64,000 nucleotides of DNA, from assembly GCF_030732095.1 (NCBI RefSeq), contig NZ_JAVAMQ010000003.1:124001-188000 (forward strand), written 5' to 3'. Made by a program: the position numbers and the translations under genes. The DNA is from Paracoccus spongiarum (lineage in GTDB: Bacteria > Pseudomonadota > Alphaproteobacteria > Rhodobacterales > Rhodobacteraceae). A model generated the notes under the pieces. That model did not search any database. It was not told the origin of the DNA and was given only the letters and a program-made list of their open reading frames with translations. This document shows positions 51,586 through 60,321 of this stretch, piece after piece. Numbering within the stretch: position 1 is the first letter of the stretch; the number at the start of each line of letters is the position of its first letter.

Positions 51586-51598
51586 CTCTTGTCCTTCC

Positions 51599-52846
51599 TC
51601 AGGCACGGCCATGGCTTGCGCGCGACTGCCGCGCCAGCGAGTCGACGATGACGGCAATGGCCAGAACCCCGCCGGTGATCATGTAGCGCAGGGACGAGCT
51701 GAGGTTCAGCAGCGTCAGCCCGTTCGAGATCGCCTGGATCACGATCACCCCCAGCAGCGCCGACCAGGCCGAGCCGCGGCCGCCGAACAGCGAGGTTCCC
51801 CCGATCACCGCGGCGGCGATGGCGTTCAGGTTGACGTCGCCGGTTCCCGCCTGCTGGCTGGACGATGCCAGCCGCGATGCCGCCAGCATCCCACCAAGCG
51901 CCGCCAGCGTCGAACACAGCATGAAGGCCGACATGCGGATGCGATTGACATTGATGCCCGACCGGCGCGCGGCCTCGCGGTTGCCGCCGACAGCGAACAT
52001 GGCGCGGCCCCATTGCGTGCGCGTCAGGGCATAGTTCATCGCGATGACCAGCATCACGAACAGGCCGAACATCCACGGAATGCCGCGACCCTGGTTCAGG
52101 TAATGGACGGTAAACAGCAGCAACAGCGTCAGGATGGCGACCCTGGCCAGCAGCACCGACATGCCGCCGGGGTTGGACAGGTTGACCGCCGCCCGCCGGC
52201 GCATCCGGTCCAGCCCCAGCCACAGCATCAGGGCACCGGGCGCAAGCGCCAGCAGATAGCTGAACCAGGCGGGCATGACATGGATCTGTCCGAACCGGAC
52301 CATGAACGATGCATAGGGCAGGTTGATCGATCCGGTCGCTCCCAGCAGGTAAAGCTGCAGGCCCAGCATCGCGAGAAGCCCGGCCAGCGTTGACACGAAG
52401 CTGGGCATGCCGAAGCGGTTCAGCAGCGTTGCGTAGACAAGGCCCATGAAGGCGCCGGCCGCCAGGGCCACGAGGATGGCCAGCGGCACCGGCAGTCCCA
52501 TCTTGACCCAGATCACCCCCAGGATGGCCGAGGCGAGGCCGCTTATTGATCCGACGGACAGGTCGATCTCGCCCAGGATCAGGACGCAGACGATACCGAG
52601 CGAGATGCAGCCGACCGCGGCGGCGTCGAACAGCAGGTTCGCAAGGTTGTTCGGCGCCAGAAAGACCGGATTGAGCGACCAGAACACGGTCGCGATCAGG
52701 ATCAGGCCGACGATCACCGGCAGCATGCCCAGATCGCCCGACCGCACCCGGTCGATGAAGCCGCGGATCGCGCCGGTTATGCCCTCGTCGTGACGCACCC
52801 GGCTGTCCGACCGATCCAGGGCAGGTTGGCTTTTGGTGTCGCTCAT
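51599..52846 (-). CDS. ABC sugar transporter permease (RbsC/XylH type)
   Basis: The 415-residue inner-membrane permease has about ten hydrophobic segments and the RbsC/XylH family pattern: [31 protein letters not shown] near the N-terminus, [21 protein letters not shown] in the EAA-like loop, and [18 protein letters not shown] later. Length is that of XylH-type permeases. It overlaps the ATPase gene stop by ATGA at 52843-52846. It forms the channel of a pentitol or pentose importer. Confidence 0.94.
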   Translation of the reverse strand: MSDTKSQPALDRSDSRVRHDEGITGAIRGFIDRVRSGDLGMLPVIVGLILIATVFWSLNPVFLAPNNLANLLFDAAAVGCISLGIVCVLILGEIDLSVGSISGLASAILGVIWVKMGLPVPLAILVALAAGAFMGLVYATLLNRFGMPSFVSTLAGLLAMLGLQLYLLGATGSINLPYASFMVRFGQIHVMPAWFSYLLALAPGALMLWLGLDRMRRRAAVNLSNPGGMSVLLARVAILTLLLLFTVHYLNQGRGIPWMFGLFVMLVIAMNYALTRTQWGRAMFAVGGNREAARRSGINVNRIRMSAFMLCSTLAALGGMLAASRLASSSQQAGTGDVNLNAIAAAVIGGTSLFGGRGSAWSALLGVIVIQAISNGLTLLNLSSSLRYMITGGVLAIAVIVDSLARQSRASHGRA

Positions 52847-53640
52847 GTCGCTTCCCCCACTTCTTCAAGCTTGCGCGCCTGACGGCGAGACACGGCATTC
52901 TCGGTTGCCCCGGTGATCGCCGAGATCAGGTCCGAGTTGGAATCCTCGGCCGTGAAGACGCCGTTGTTGCGACCGAGGCGCAGCACGACGATGCGGTCGG
53001 CGACCGCGCGCACGTCCTCCATGTTGTGCGAGATCAGGATCACGCCCAGGCCCCGGTCGCGCACCCGCTCGATCAGGTTCAGCACCTCGGCAGTCTGGGC
53101 GACCCCCAAGGCGGCGGTCGGCTCGTCCAGCATGATGATCCGCGGGTCGGTCAGCAGCGACCGCGCGATGGCGACCGTCTGGCGCTGTCCGCCCGACAGC
53201 GAAGCGATCGGCTCGCGAACCGAGGGGATGCGCGCCGACAATTCGCGCAGCAGGGTCCATGCCTGAACCTCCATCTGCACCTCGTCCAGCGCCCAGGGGG
53301 ACAGTTCCTGGCCGAGGAACAGGTTTGCCACCACGTCCAGATTCTCGCACAGTGCAAGATCCTGGAACACGGTGGCGATGCCCAGCTCGATCGCCCGGCC
53401 GGGGCTGTCCATCGTCACCGGCTTGCCCATGAATTCGATCGTCCCGCCGGTCGGTTGGTGAACGCCCGCCAGCACCTTGACCAGCGTCGACTTGCCCGCG
53501 CCATTGTCGCCGACCAGCGCGACCACTTCGCCGGGATGAACATCCAGTTCGATATCCGTCAGGGCCTGCACCGCGCCGAATTGCTTCGACACGCCGCGCA
53601 ACTTCAGGATGGGCTGCGAAGAGCTTGGGCTCTCGGCCAT
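52843..53640 (-). CDS. ABC sugar transporter ATPase (single domain)
   Basis: The 265-residue protein is a single ABC domain, unlike the double-domain RbsA. It has Walker A VGDNGAGKSTLVKVLAG, Q-loop VFQDLALCENLDVVANLFLG, signature LSGGQRQTVAIARSLL, Walker B IIMLDEPTAALG and the switch ISHNMEDV. Single-domain ATPases of this type (FrcA-like) pair with XylH/FrcB-type permeases. AAGGAGG precedes the ATG at 53640. It lies between the binding protein and permease genes in a leftward operon. Confidence 0.94.
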   Translation of the reverse strand: MAESPSSSQPILKLRGVSKQFGAVQALTDIELDVHPGEVVALVGDNGAGKSTLVKVLAGVHQPTGGTIEFMGKPVTMDSPGRAIELGIATVFQDLALCENLDVVANLFLGQELSPWALDEVQMEVQAWTLLRELSARIPSVREPIASLSGGQRQTVAIARSLLTDPRIIMLDEPTAALGVAQTAEVLNLIERVRDRGLGVILISHNMEDVRAVADRIVVLRLGRNNGVFTAEDSNSDLISAITGATENAVSRRQARKLEEVGEAT

Positions 53641-53698
53641 CACGTGCCTCCTTCCATGAGGGGGAATGCGCGCGCGCACCGGCGCGCGCAGCGTTGAT

Positions 53699-54748
53699 CT
53701 ACTGGAGGATTCCCAGTTCCCGGCAGGCGTCCGCATAATCGGCGGTGCAGACTTCCTCCGGGGTCTGGATGCCCTTGTCGAAAATCTCGGCCTTGATGTT
53801 CTCGCGCGTGACGACCGCGGGCACGAACAGTTCCGAGGGGGTGTCGTACAGCGTGGTCTTTGCCTCGGGCGTCTCGCCCTTCAGGAAGGTCACCGCGACC
53901 TCGGCCGCGGCGCGGGCCACGATCTCGGAGGGTTTCGAGATCGTGTTGTACTGGTCGCCCGCGATGATCAGCTGCAGCGCGGCGATGGTCGCGTCGTTGC
54001 CGGTGACGGGCGGCAGCGGATCGACGCCCGCGGCCTTCAGCGCGGCGATGGCGCCGCCCGCGGTGCCGTCATTGGCCGCCACGATGCCCTTGATGTCGGC
54101 GCCAAAGCGGTTGATCTGCCCGGCCGCGAATTCCTGTGCCTTCGGCGGCGCCCAATCGGGCGTGTCGTATTCGGCCAGCGTCTTGTAATCCGAACCGTCA
54201 AGCGCCGCGTCGATGCCGTCGCGGATCAGCCCGGCGGCGGCATCGGTGGGCGAGCCGTTGATCTGCAGCACCCCCGCACCGGCTTCCACGCCCTCGGCCT
54301 TCATGTGATCGACCAGGGATTGCGCGATCGCCTGGCCGATCCCCTTGTTGTCGAAGGACACATAGTAATCCGCCGGCATGTCCGGGATCGGGCGGTCATA
54401 GGCGATGATCTTCACGTCCTGCGACTGGGCCATCTGGACCAGACCCGCCGCCGCGGCCGAATCGACCGGATCCAGCACCACGATCTTCGCGCCCTGCGCG
54501 ATGACCGAGTTGAACTGCTGCTGCTGCAGCGACACGTCGCCATTGGCGTTCTGATAGATCACCGTGCAGTCCGCGCACAACTCCTCGAGCGCGGCCTTGA
54601 AGCCGGGAAAGTCGTGCTGCTCGTAGCGGGTCGACGCCTGGTCGGGCATGAGGAAGGCGATGGTCGCCGCCTCCTGTGCCAGCGCCGTGCCGCCCAACAG
54701 GACCGTCATCGACAGTGACGTTGCTGCCAGAGAAATCCGAAATGTCAT
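53699..54748 (-). CDS. Sugar ABC transporter substrate-binding protein
   Basis: The 349-residue periplasmic protein has a signal peptide with predicted cleavage after TALA (residue 24) and a type 1 sugar-binding fold (AATIAFLMPDQASTRYEQHD, KIVVLDPVDSAAA, KIIAYDRPIPD, GVLQINGSPTDAAAG, KGIVAANDGTAGGAIAAL). YDRPI and the NGSPTD segments are typical of xylose-binding-like proteins. It is the first gene of the operon and is divergent from the LacI regulator. The start 54748 is the one that yields a proper signal peptide. Confidence 0.93.
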   Translation of the reverse strand: MTFRISLAATSLSMTVLLGGTALAQEAATIAFLMPDQASTRYEQHDFPGFKAALEELCADCTVIYQNANGDVSLQQQQFNSVIAQGAKIVVLDPVDSAAAAGLVQMAQSQDVKIIAYDRPIPDMPADYYVSFDNKGIGQAIAQSLVDHMKAEGVEAGAGVLQINGSPTDAAAGLIRDGIDAALDGSDYKTLAEYDTPDWAPPKAQEFAAGQINRFGADIKGIVAANDGTAGGAIAALKAAGVDPLPPVTGNDATIAALQLIIAGDQYNTISKPSEIVARAAAEVAVTFLKGETPEAKTTLYDTPSELFVPAVVTRENIKAEIFDKGIQTPEEVCTADYADACRELGILQ

Positions 54749-54868
54749 CCTTGCTTGCTCCCAAATCGGGGCCCTGACCATCGCCGAGCTGCGCCGCGAC
54801 ATCACGGCGATCAAGTCGGCAGATGGACACCTCCCCCAATGCACCGGCGCATTCTCCCCCGATTGCGC

Positions 54869-54898
54869 CATCGATACAGCATCCATGCTCAATCGATG
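54869..54898. promoter_or_regulatory. Nested 30-bp palindrome, candidate LacI operator
   Basis: Two arms CATCGAT (54869-54875) and ATCGATG (54892-54898) are perfect complements, and between them AGCAT and ATGCT (54878-54882, 54885-54889) form a second inverted repeat around the same centre. It lies between the divergent transporter operon and the LacI gene, where an operator controlling both is expected. Confidence 0.6.
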
Positions 54899-54984
54899 AA
54901 GCTAGATTGCTATGGCTTCCATTTCCTGTCAAGCTGACTCTTGTGGCCAGTGGTGCCACGACAGTGGCTTTCAGTCGGGGACCC

Positions 54985-55998
54985 ATGGTTCAAAGCGGTA
55001 GCAGCCCATCAAGGCGAACCACGATCTACGATCTGGCGCAGATTGCTGGCACCAGCCCAAGCGCGGTCAGCGCGATCCTGAACGGCACCTGGAGAAAGCG
55101 CCGGATCAGCGCGCGCCTTGCCGAACATGTCGGGCGAATTGCCGAGGAGCAGGGCTATGCCGTCAATCTTCAGGCAAGCCTGCTGCGTCGGGATCGCTCT
55201 CGGATCGTCGGCATGATCATCCCTAAATACGACAACCGCTATTTCGGCGCCATCGCCGAGCAGTTCGAGGCGAGGGCCCGAGAACGCGGCCTGTTTCCGG
55301 TCATCACCTGCACCCAGCGCGACCCCGCCCTGGAGGTCGAGGCCGCGCGCGAGATGATTTCCTATCAGGCCGAATGTCTCATCGCGACGGGCGCCACCGA
55401 TCCGGACCGCATTGCCGGTGTCTGCGCGCCCGCCGGGGTTCGAAGCATCAATCTGGACCTGCCCGGAACCGCGATGCCTTCGGTGGTCTCCGACAATTTC
55501 GAGGGCGCGCGGGACCTGACCCTGCGCATCCTGGACCGTGTGGAACGCGATTTCGGCGGCCTCGCGCCGCTGTATTTCATCGGGGGGCGCGCCCAGGATC
55601 ACAACACCCGTGAGCGCCTGCGGGGCTTCATGGCCGCCCATGCCGCGCGGGGCCTGACTGTTCCGTCTGACCGCTGCATCATGCACGGCTATTCCGCAAC
55701 CAAGACCGAAGCGGCGCTTGCCGGCATCCGGGTCACGGAACATGGCGGCTTCTTCGTGAACTCGACCATCGCGCTGGAGGGGGTGGTCCGGTGGATCTAC
55801 ACTCCTCCGCAATCCCCCGGCCTGTTTCGCTTTGGCTGCTTCGACTGGGATCCCTTTGCCCGCTTCCTGCCTCAGAACATCGGCATGATGCGCCAGGATG
55901 TCGACGCCATGCTGACGGCGGTCTTCGATCTGATGGACCATCCGCCCGCCGGTGCGGTGCGCATCCAGACGCCGTGCATCTTTGAGCCGGTGGACTGA
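54985..55998 (+). CDS. LacI family transcriptional regulator
   Basis: The 337-residue protein has the LacI helix-turn-helix at residues about 13-60 (TTIYDLAQIAGTSPSAVSAILNGTWRKRRIS, then EEQGYAVNLQASLLR) and a periplasmic-binding-like effector domain (RIVGMIIPKYDNRYFGAIAEQFE, LIATGATDPDRIAG, FEGARDLTLRILDRV, GCFDWDPFARFLP). It is the likely repressor of the divergent pentitol operon, with the sugar alcohol or a product as inducer. CGGGGA lies 5 bases before the ATG at 54985. Confidence 0.92.
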   Translation: MVQSGSSPSRRTTIYDLAQIAGTSPSAVSAILNGTWRKRRISARLAEHVGRIAEEQGYAVNLQASLLRRDRSRIVGMIIPKYDNRYFGAIAEQFEARARERGLFPVITCTQRDPALEVEAAREMISYQAECLIATGATDPDRIAGVCAPAGVRSINLDLPGTAMPSVVSDNFEGARDLTLRILDRVERDFGGLAPLYFIGGRAQDHNTRERLRGFMAAHAARGLTVPSDRCIMHGYSATKTEAALAGIRVTEHGGFFVNSTIALEGVVRWIYTPPQSPGLFRFGCFDWDPFARFLPQNIGMMRQDVDAMLTAVFDLMDHPPAGAVRIQTPCIFEPVD

Positions 55999-56320
55999 CA
56001 GGCGCGTCTGCCCGGTGCTCGTCGAACATGGCCGGTCGTTCTGCGCGATCGCGCGCGAGACGGGCGGTCAAGACGGTGCCGGCGTCGTTCCCGCAGCCGC
56101 CGTCACCTGCCGGGCTCCGAGGGCCGGGCCCGCGCCGGAGATCTGCCGGAACCAGAGATCCGCGACAAGGGGCGAGACCGCGAACCAACGGCCGGTCAGG
56201 TCCGCCGGTGGCCGCGCTGCGACAGGCCGTCGGACCGGATGCGCGCGGTGGCCCATCCCGGTCGACGCCCGGGACCGGGTGCAGTCACCGTGGCGGCAAA
56301 TGCCGTCGTCGAAGAGGATC
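55999..56320. other. Gap between LacI gene and attachment site
   Basis: The 322 bases before the tRNA-Ala remnant hold no convincing gene; frames here are short and GC-skewed. It includes a small inverted repeat CGGCA-AA-TGCCG near 56294-56305, without a T run, in the place where the tRNA terminator would be expected. Confidence 0.4.
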
Positions 56321-56369
<49 letters not shown>

Positions 56370-56410
56370 AAATCGGGCCAAAACGAGCGCCAACAAATCA
56401 TAACATCACA

Positions 56411-56423
56411 CGTCAAAATGACG
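56411..56423. promoter_or_regulatory. 13-bp palindrome upstream of integrase
   Basis: CGTCA-AAA-TGACG is a perfect inverted repeat. It agrees at 10 of 13 positions with the palindrome CGTCGTGATGACG at 62671-62683 in the same element, so it may be a third site for the same regulator. Confidence 0.4.
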
Positions 56424-56470
56424 CAGTAAAATAAGGATATTGCGCCATTCGTTAGGTTGCGTTACTAACT

Positions 56471-56519
56471 CTGGGGAACAAGGGCTATCGCCTATTCTGT
56501 TCCCCAGTTTGTTCCCCAG
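56471..56519. repeat. Three copies of TGTTCCCCAG upstream of integrase
   Basis: The 10-mer TGTTCCCCAG occurs at 56498-56507 and 56510-56519 as a direct repeat with 12-base spacing, and inverted at 56471-56480, all within 50 bases just before the integrase start. A related GTTCCCCA is at 58349-58356 near alpA. The arrangement fits integrase arm-type binding sites or integrase autoregulation. Confidence 0.6.
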
Positions 56520-56533
56520 ACGGACCTTTTGAC

Positions 56534-57745
56534 ATGAAGCTGACCGCCGCGACCGTCGATAAGATGCAGCCGACCGACAAGCGCCAGGAGATCCCCGACG
56601 CGCTTTGCACCGGCCTTTATTTCGTTGTGCAACCGACCGGAAAGAAGGGCTGGCAGGTCCGCTATAGGCACGGGGGAACACACCGCAGAATGACGCTTGG
56701 GGCATATCCGGTCCTGTCGCTGTCAGAAGCCCGTCAGAGGGCGCGGGACGCGCTGGCAGCGGCGTCAGAGGGGCGCGACCCGGCTGGCGAGGTCAAGGAC
56801 GCCAAAGCCGCGAAGAAGCCCGATGCCGACCGCGACAAGCTGTCAAATGTGATAGACCTGTTCATGAAGCGCCACGCCAGCCGCAACCGTCGTGGCGACG
56901 ATGTGCTTGCCATGTTCCGGCGCGAGATCATGGACAAATGGGGCGACCGGGATATTCACAGCATTACTAAGCGGGACGTGATCGACGTTCTGGACGGTAT
57001 CGTCGACCGAGGCAGTCCAGTGACCGCGAACCGCCTTCGGGCGCATTTGAACACGCTGTTCAATTGGGCGAAGGGCAGGGACATTATCGAGGTGAACGCG
57101 ATGGACGGCGTCAGGCCGCCTGCGCCCGAAAAGCCCCGCAACCGCGTCCTGACCGACGACGAAATCAGACTGTTCTGGAATGCCTGCGACGGGCTTGGCT
57201 ATCCGTTCGGGCCGATCTACCGGCTGCTGTTGCTGACCGGGCAGCGGCTGCGCGAGGTCGCGGAAATGACGTGGCGCGAGATCGACGGCGACACTTGGAC
57301 GCTGCCAGAGGCTAGAAGCAAGAACGCGGACGAACACACCGTGCCTCTGTCGCAAGATGCGCAGGCGCTGCTGGCCGGTCTGCCGCGCATCGGCGGGCGC
57401 TATGTTTTCACCACGACCGGCAACAGCCCCGTGTCAGGCTTCACCCGCGCCAAGGAGCGCGTTGATAAGCTGATGGCCGAGGCGTCCGACGATCCGATCC
57501 CGGCTTTCACGATTCATGATCTGCGCCGCACAGCTGCGACCGGCATGGCAGGGCTGCGCTTTCCGCCGCATGTGGTCGAGGCTATTCTGAACCATCGCAG
57601 CGGCACCCGGCGCGGCGTGGCGGGCGTCTATAACCGTCACGACTATGCCGACGAAAAGCGGGCCGCTCTGGACGCATGGGCGCGCTATGTCACGCAGCTT
57701 GTCGAGGACGAGCCGGGCAACATCGTGCGGATCGGGGGGCGGTGA
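56534..57745 (+). CDS. int: Tyrosine-type integrase (DUF4102 N-terminus)
   Basis: This 403-residue recombinase would integrate the element at tRNA-Ala. It has the N-terminal DUF4102 domain (MKLTAATVDKMQPTDKRQEI, RYRHGGTHRRMTLGAYPVLSLSEAR), a SAM-like core-binding domain, and the catalytic domain with Arg in LLLTGQRLREVAEMTWREID, HDLRRTAATGMA, LNHRSG and the nucleophile Tyr in VYNRHDYADEKR. All catalytic residues are present. It starts 164 bases inside the tRNA remnant, the usual place for P4-type integrases. Confidence 0.95.
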   Translation: MKLTAATVDKMQPTDKRQEIPDALCTGLYFVVQPTGKKGWQVRYRHGGTHRRMTLGAYPVLSLSEARQRARDALAAASEGRDPAGEVKDAKAAKKPDADRDKLSNVIDLFMKRHASRNRRGDDVLAMFRREIMDKWGDRDIHSITKRDVIDVLDGIVDRGSPVTANRLRAHLNTLFNWAKGRDIIEVNAMDGVRPPAPEKPRNRVLTDDEIRLFWNACDGLGYPFGPIYRLLLLTGQRLREVAEMTWREIDGDTWTLPEARSKNADEHTVPLSQDAQALLAGLPRIGGRYVFTTTGNSPVSGFTRAKERVDKLMAEASDDPIPAFTIHDLRRTAATGMAGLRFPPHVVEAILNHRSGTRRGVAGVYNRHDYADEKRAALDAWARYVTQLVEDEPGNIVRIGGR

Positions 57746-57747
57746 TC

Positions 57748-58362
57748 ATGCAGACCCGTGGGCGCAAAACTCTGTCACTGACTCACGCGGGTGGATGGCT
57801 GCGTGACGAGTTGGACGCGAAGACGATTGCCAGCGTGCTACGGTCAAAGGTCCTGCCGCACGACGAAGGCTTGGTATCAGAGATGGCCGATTTCTTAAAG
57901 GATAGGTTGGCAATGATAGATCTGGCCCCGACTGTTCTGCGTGGATCAGAAAGGCAGATCGATAGGATAGAAAATGCAGCGAAAGAACTACTTGCCGCCA
58001 TTCGGGCCTATAAAGATTTCGCTGAGGTATCTCTTTCGATAGAAGGCGAAATCGCCCAGATGGAGGGCGGACATCGCGGTTCACTACCGTTGTATCAGTG
58101 GTTGTTGCGCCTCGCCAAACTACGAGAACGATACTTCAGGAGCTATGATCCGGCCGCGAGCTACCATCGCACAATCCGTCGCCTTCATAGCATGATCAAT
58201 AATGCTGGCGGCAATGTCGCGATCCATAAGACTTCCAGCTTTGTTCTGTTTCTCTGCGAGATCGAGGCCCTGCGACCCGGTTTGATCTTCCCGCCGGAGA
58301 CCGTTGAATCCGGCCGCGCGCGCTACGTCGAAAACGCTCTGAGAGCAGGTTCCCCAAACTAG
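57748..58362 (+). CDS. Hypothetical protein of satellite (204 aa)
   Basis: The 204-residue protein follows the integrase by 2 bases and is of no recognised family. It begins MQTRGRKTLSLTHAGGWLRD, is largely helical, with charged stretches around SEMADFLKDRLAMIDLAP and QIDRIENAAKELLAAIRAYKDF, and has a Tyr/Arg-rich middle (RLAKLRERYFRSYDPAASYHRTIRRLHSM). No membrane segment or signal peptide is seen. Codon use is less GC-biased than the host genes. The start at 57748 has GGGGGG upstream. It may serve satellite control or phage interference, unproven. Confidence 0.7.
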   Translation: MQTRGRKTLSLTHAGGWLRDELDAKTIASVLRSKVLPHDEGLVSEMADFLKDRLAMIDLAPTVLRGSERQIDRIENAAKELLAAIRAYKDFAEVSLSIEGEIAQMEGGHRGSLPLYQWLLRLAKLRERYFRSYDPAASYHRTIRRLHSMINNAGGNVAIHKTSSFVLFLCEIEALRPGLIFPPETVESGRARYVENALRAGSPN

Positions 58363-58422
58363 CGCCGCTTTCCGTCTTAATTTGGGAAATTCTCAAACCG
58401 CCAATCGTGTGAATATTGGGAA

Positions 58423-58445
58423 GCCTACCGCAACCAAACGTAGGC
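58423..58445. promoter_or_regulatory. Inverted repeat upstream of alpA-like gene
   Basis: GCCTAC (58423-58428) and GTAGGC (58440-58445) are perfect complements separated by 11 bases, ending 7 bases before the ATG of the AlpA-like gene. No good Shine-Dalgarno is visible, so the repeat may be an operator or an RNA hairpin limiting translation. Confidence 0.4.
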
Positions 58446-58452
58446 AACCCAA

Positions 58453-58656
58453 ATGCAACACAAGCTGATTTCCGCAACCCGACTGCGTAACGAGGTCTTT
58501 GACGGCGCTTCGGACATGTGGCTCTGGCGTAAGCTGAATGATCCGACGCTGGAATTCCCCCAGCCGATCAGGATCGCAGGTCGCCGCTATTTCCGTGAAG
58601 CCGAGATTTTCGACTGGATCGAAAAGCAGGCCGACGAAGCGCGGGGTGCGATGTAA
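58453..58656 (+). CDS. AlpA-like excisionase/transcription activator
   Basis: The 67-residue protein shows the AlpA/MerR-like winged helix fold: MWLWRKLNDPTLEFPQPIRIAGRRYFREAEIFDWIEKQ, where the P-x-P-I-R-I-x-x-R-x-Y-F strand and the final helix are typical of AlpA. In P4-like and PICI elements AlpA activates the early genes and takes part in excision. It lies after the integrase and before the primase operon, as in PICIs. Its TAA overlaps the ATG of the next gene (TAATG). Confidence 0.85.
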   Translation: MQHKLISATRLRNEVFDGASDMWLWRKLNDPTLEFPQPIRIAGRRYFREAEIFDWIEKQADEARGAM

Positions 58657-58871
58657 TGGCCCTGAACTTCAAGGATATCGACGACCTCGTTTTGCTGAAA
58701 CCGGACGGCGTTTTCCAGATCCAGCGCGACGGCGACCGCTATGTCATCGCCGTTCACCGCTTCGGCCAGCCCGACGAATTCATCACCTGCCTTTCGGCTG
58801 GCGATGCAAACCGCCGCCGCATGGAACTGACGGATGCGGGCATGACCGGCTTGATCGGAGATGCGCTGTGA
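58656..58871 (+). CDS. Small unknown protein of satellite (71 aa)
   Basis: A 71-residue protein (MALNFKDIDDLVLLKPDGVF, then RDGDRYVIAVHRFGQPDEFITCL, then a helix RRMELTDAGMTG). It is coupled to the AlpA-like gene by TAATG and to the next gene by GTGA. No family was recognised. The mixed beta-alpha pattern does not look like an HTH protein. It may be a regulator or interference factor of the satellite; unproven. Confidence 0.6.
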   Translation: MALNFKDIDDLVLLKPDGVFQIQRDGDRYVIAVHRFGQPDEFITCLSAGDANRRRMELTDAGMTGLIGDAL

Positions 58872-59083
58872 ACAACATCACCAAGCTTCCGACCGCCGCC
58901 GTCAGCTATTACACCGTCCATAAACGCGGCAGAGATTGGGCCGTGGTGTTGGTCACACCTTGCGAGGGAATGCGACCGATCAAGACCGCCTTGCGTGCTT
59001 ATCGTGTCCGGGACGAGGCGGTTCAAGACGCCAAAGAAACCGCCGCACGGATGCAGCGCCCCTTTAAGGAGGCGCGCGGGTGA
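58868..59083 (+). CDS. Small unknown protein of satellite, GTG start (71 aa)
   Basis: A 71-residue basic protein that begins with GTG at 58868, overlapping the previous stop (GTGA). It contains VSYYTVHKRGRDWAVVLVTP and the helical end AVQDAKETAARMQRPFKEARG. It is followed with overlap by the primase gene, whose strong AAGGAGG lies inside its end. No family was recognised. Its place in the replication operon suggests a role with the primase or its control, unproven. Confidence 0.6.
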   Translation: MNNITKLPTAAVSYYTVHKRGRDWAVVLVTPCEGMRPIKTALRAYRVRDEAVQDAKETAARMQRPFKEARG

Positions 59084-60159
59084 GCGCCTTTGCCAAGTGG
59101 CAACCCGAATATGCCGCACGAGGGATTGTCACTTTTCCGGTTCGCGACAAGAGGCCCTGCGTCAAAGGCTATTTGAAGCTGGGGCCGAAGGTTAGCGAGC
59201 AACTGGCGATCAGGTTCGCAGACGAGGCCGCTTTCGGCTTCGCCTGCAGCCGCAACAAGATCACCGTCTTGGACGTCGACGCGCCCGACGAGCGCCTGCT
59301 TGCCGACGCGCTGGACCGGCACGGGCCGACACCGCTGATTATCCGCTCTGGATCGGGCAACTTTCAGGCATGGTATTGTCACGGAGGCGAGCGCCGCCGC
59401 GTCCGCCCGGAACCCGACAAGCCGATTGACATATTGGGCGATGGTTTCGTCGTGGCGCCGCCGTCACGCAGCAGTAAGGGCAGATACGAGATCATTGCGG
59501 GCAGTCTCGACGATATCGCCAATCTGCCGATCATGCGGGCGTCCTTCGCCAAGGAAGCATATGAGGCGCTGCACCCGGAGGTCATGAACGGTCGCAACCA
59601 GCACAGCGATAGGGTTGGCCAACTTGGCCAACCCTCATTTGCCGATGACCAATCCGCCAAGACCGGACAATCCGCCCGCTCCATCCGCCGGGACGCCGAG
59701 CGCGGGCAGCGGAACGACACGCTTTTTCGCGAGGCGATGAAACAGGCGAAGGGTTGTCACCGGCTGGAAGAATTGATGGAGAAAACCATGCAGGCAAATG
59801 CGCAGCTTACCCAACCGCTACCAGCGGACGAGATCCTGAAGATTGTGGCGTCGGCATGGGGTTACGAATGTGAGGGCAAGAACTGGTTCGGCGTTGGCGG
59901 GCGTGTCGTATTCGCCGCGCGCGAGGTCGACGACCTGGCAGCACAAGACCCGCACGCCTATGCCCTGCTGGGGCTGCTGCGCCGCCATCATTGGGGCCGT
60001 GATTTCATTCTGGCGAAAGCCTATGCGGACGAACTGGGCTGGACCCTGCGCCGCTTCAAAGCCGCGCGCGACGAACTGCTGCAACGCAATCTGATTGTCT
60101 GCGTTCATGCGGGCGGGCGAGGACCAAACGATCCGCCGGTTTACCGCTTCCCGGAATAA
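59080..60159 (+). CDS. Bifunctional DNA primase/polymerase (AEP)
   Basis: This 359-residue protein would start replication of the excised element. The N-terminal Prim-Pol domain (AEP superfamily) starts FAKWQPEYAARGIVTFPVRDKRPC and carries the metal-binding motif LDVDAPDE, followed by LIIRSGSGNFQAWYCHGG and the last motif DILGDGFVVAPPSRSS. A C-terminal PriCT-like helical part (GQRNDTLFREAMKQAKGC, then EILKIVASAW) ends in a winged-helix-like region (LKSRDFILAKAY-like: WGRDFILAKAYADELGW). The GTG start at 59080 has AAGGAGG before it. Confidence 0.88.
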   Translation: MSAFAKWQPEYAARGIVTFPVRDKRPCVKGYLKLGPKVSEQLAIRFADEAAFGFACSRNKITVLDVDAPDERLLADALDRHGPTPLIIRSGSGNFQAWYCHGGERRRVRPEPDKPIDILGDGFVVAPPSRSSKGRYEIIAGSLDDIANLPIMRASFAKEAYEALHPEVMNGRNQHSDRVGQLGQPSFADDQSAKTGQSARSIRRDAERGQRNDTLFREAMKQAKGCHRLEELMEKTMQANAQLTQPLPADEILKIVASAWGYECEGKNWFGVGGRVVFAAREVDDLAAQDPHAYALLGLLRRHHWGRDFILAKAYADELGWTLRRFKAARDELLQRNLIVCVHAGGRGPNDPPVYRFPE

Positions 60160-60249
60160 GGGGTGCGATTTCACACCCCAATAAGAAACAATACACCCTT
60201 CTCTGTGTCTTCCTTCCTTCCTGCCGGGCGATTTCCAAGAACGACAGCA

Positions 60250-60303
60250 TTGCTGACCTAATTGGCATCGGCTATACTGGACCTGCCCGTCGTGACGACG
60301 CGC
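60250..60303 (+). promoter_or_regulatory. Sigma70-like promoter and palindrome for head module
   Basis: TTGCTG (60250-60255) and TATACT (60273-60278) are separated by exactly 17 bases, facing the connector gene. The 19-mer GCCCGTCGTGACGACGCGC (60285-60303) follows at the expected transcription start and contains the perfect palindrome CGTCGTGACGACG (60288-60300). The same 19-mer with one difference occurs after the capsid promoter at 62668-62686. It is a candidate operator. Confidence 0.65.
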
Positions 60304-60321
60304 CTGCCCATGGATGGACCA

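Noticed and set aside
57628-57640. Fourth copy of the satellite palindrome inside int
   Set aside because: GTCGTGACGG on the minus strand resembles the operator, but it is coding for the NRHDY motif of the integrase and is explained by that.
60161-60182. Terminator between the primase and head modules
   Set aside because: GGGGTG and CACCCC can pair over an 8-base loop, but the following sequence is AATAAGAAACAAT with no T run, so termination is not supported.
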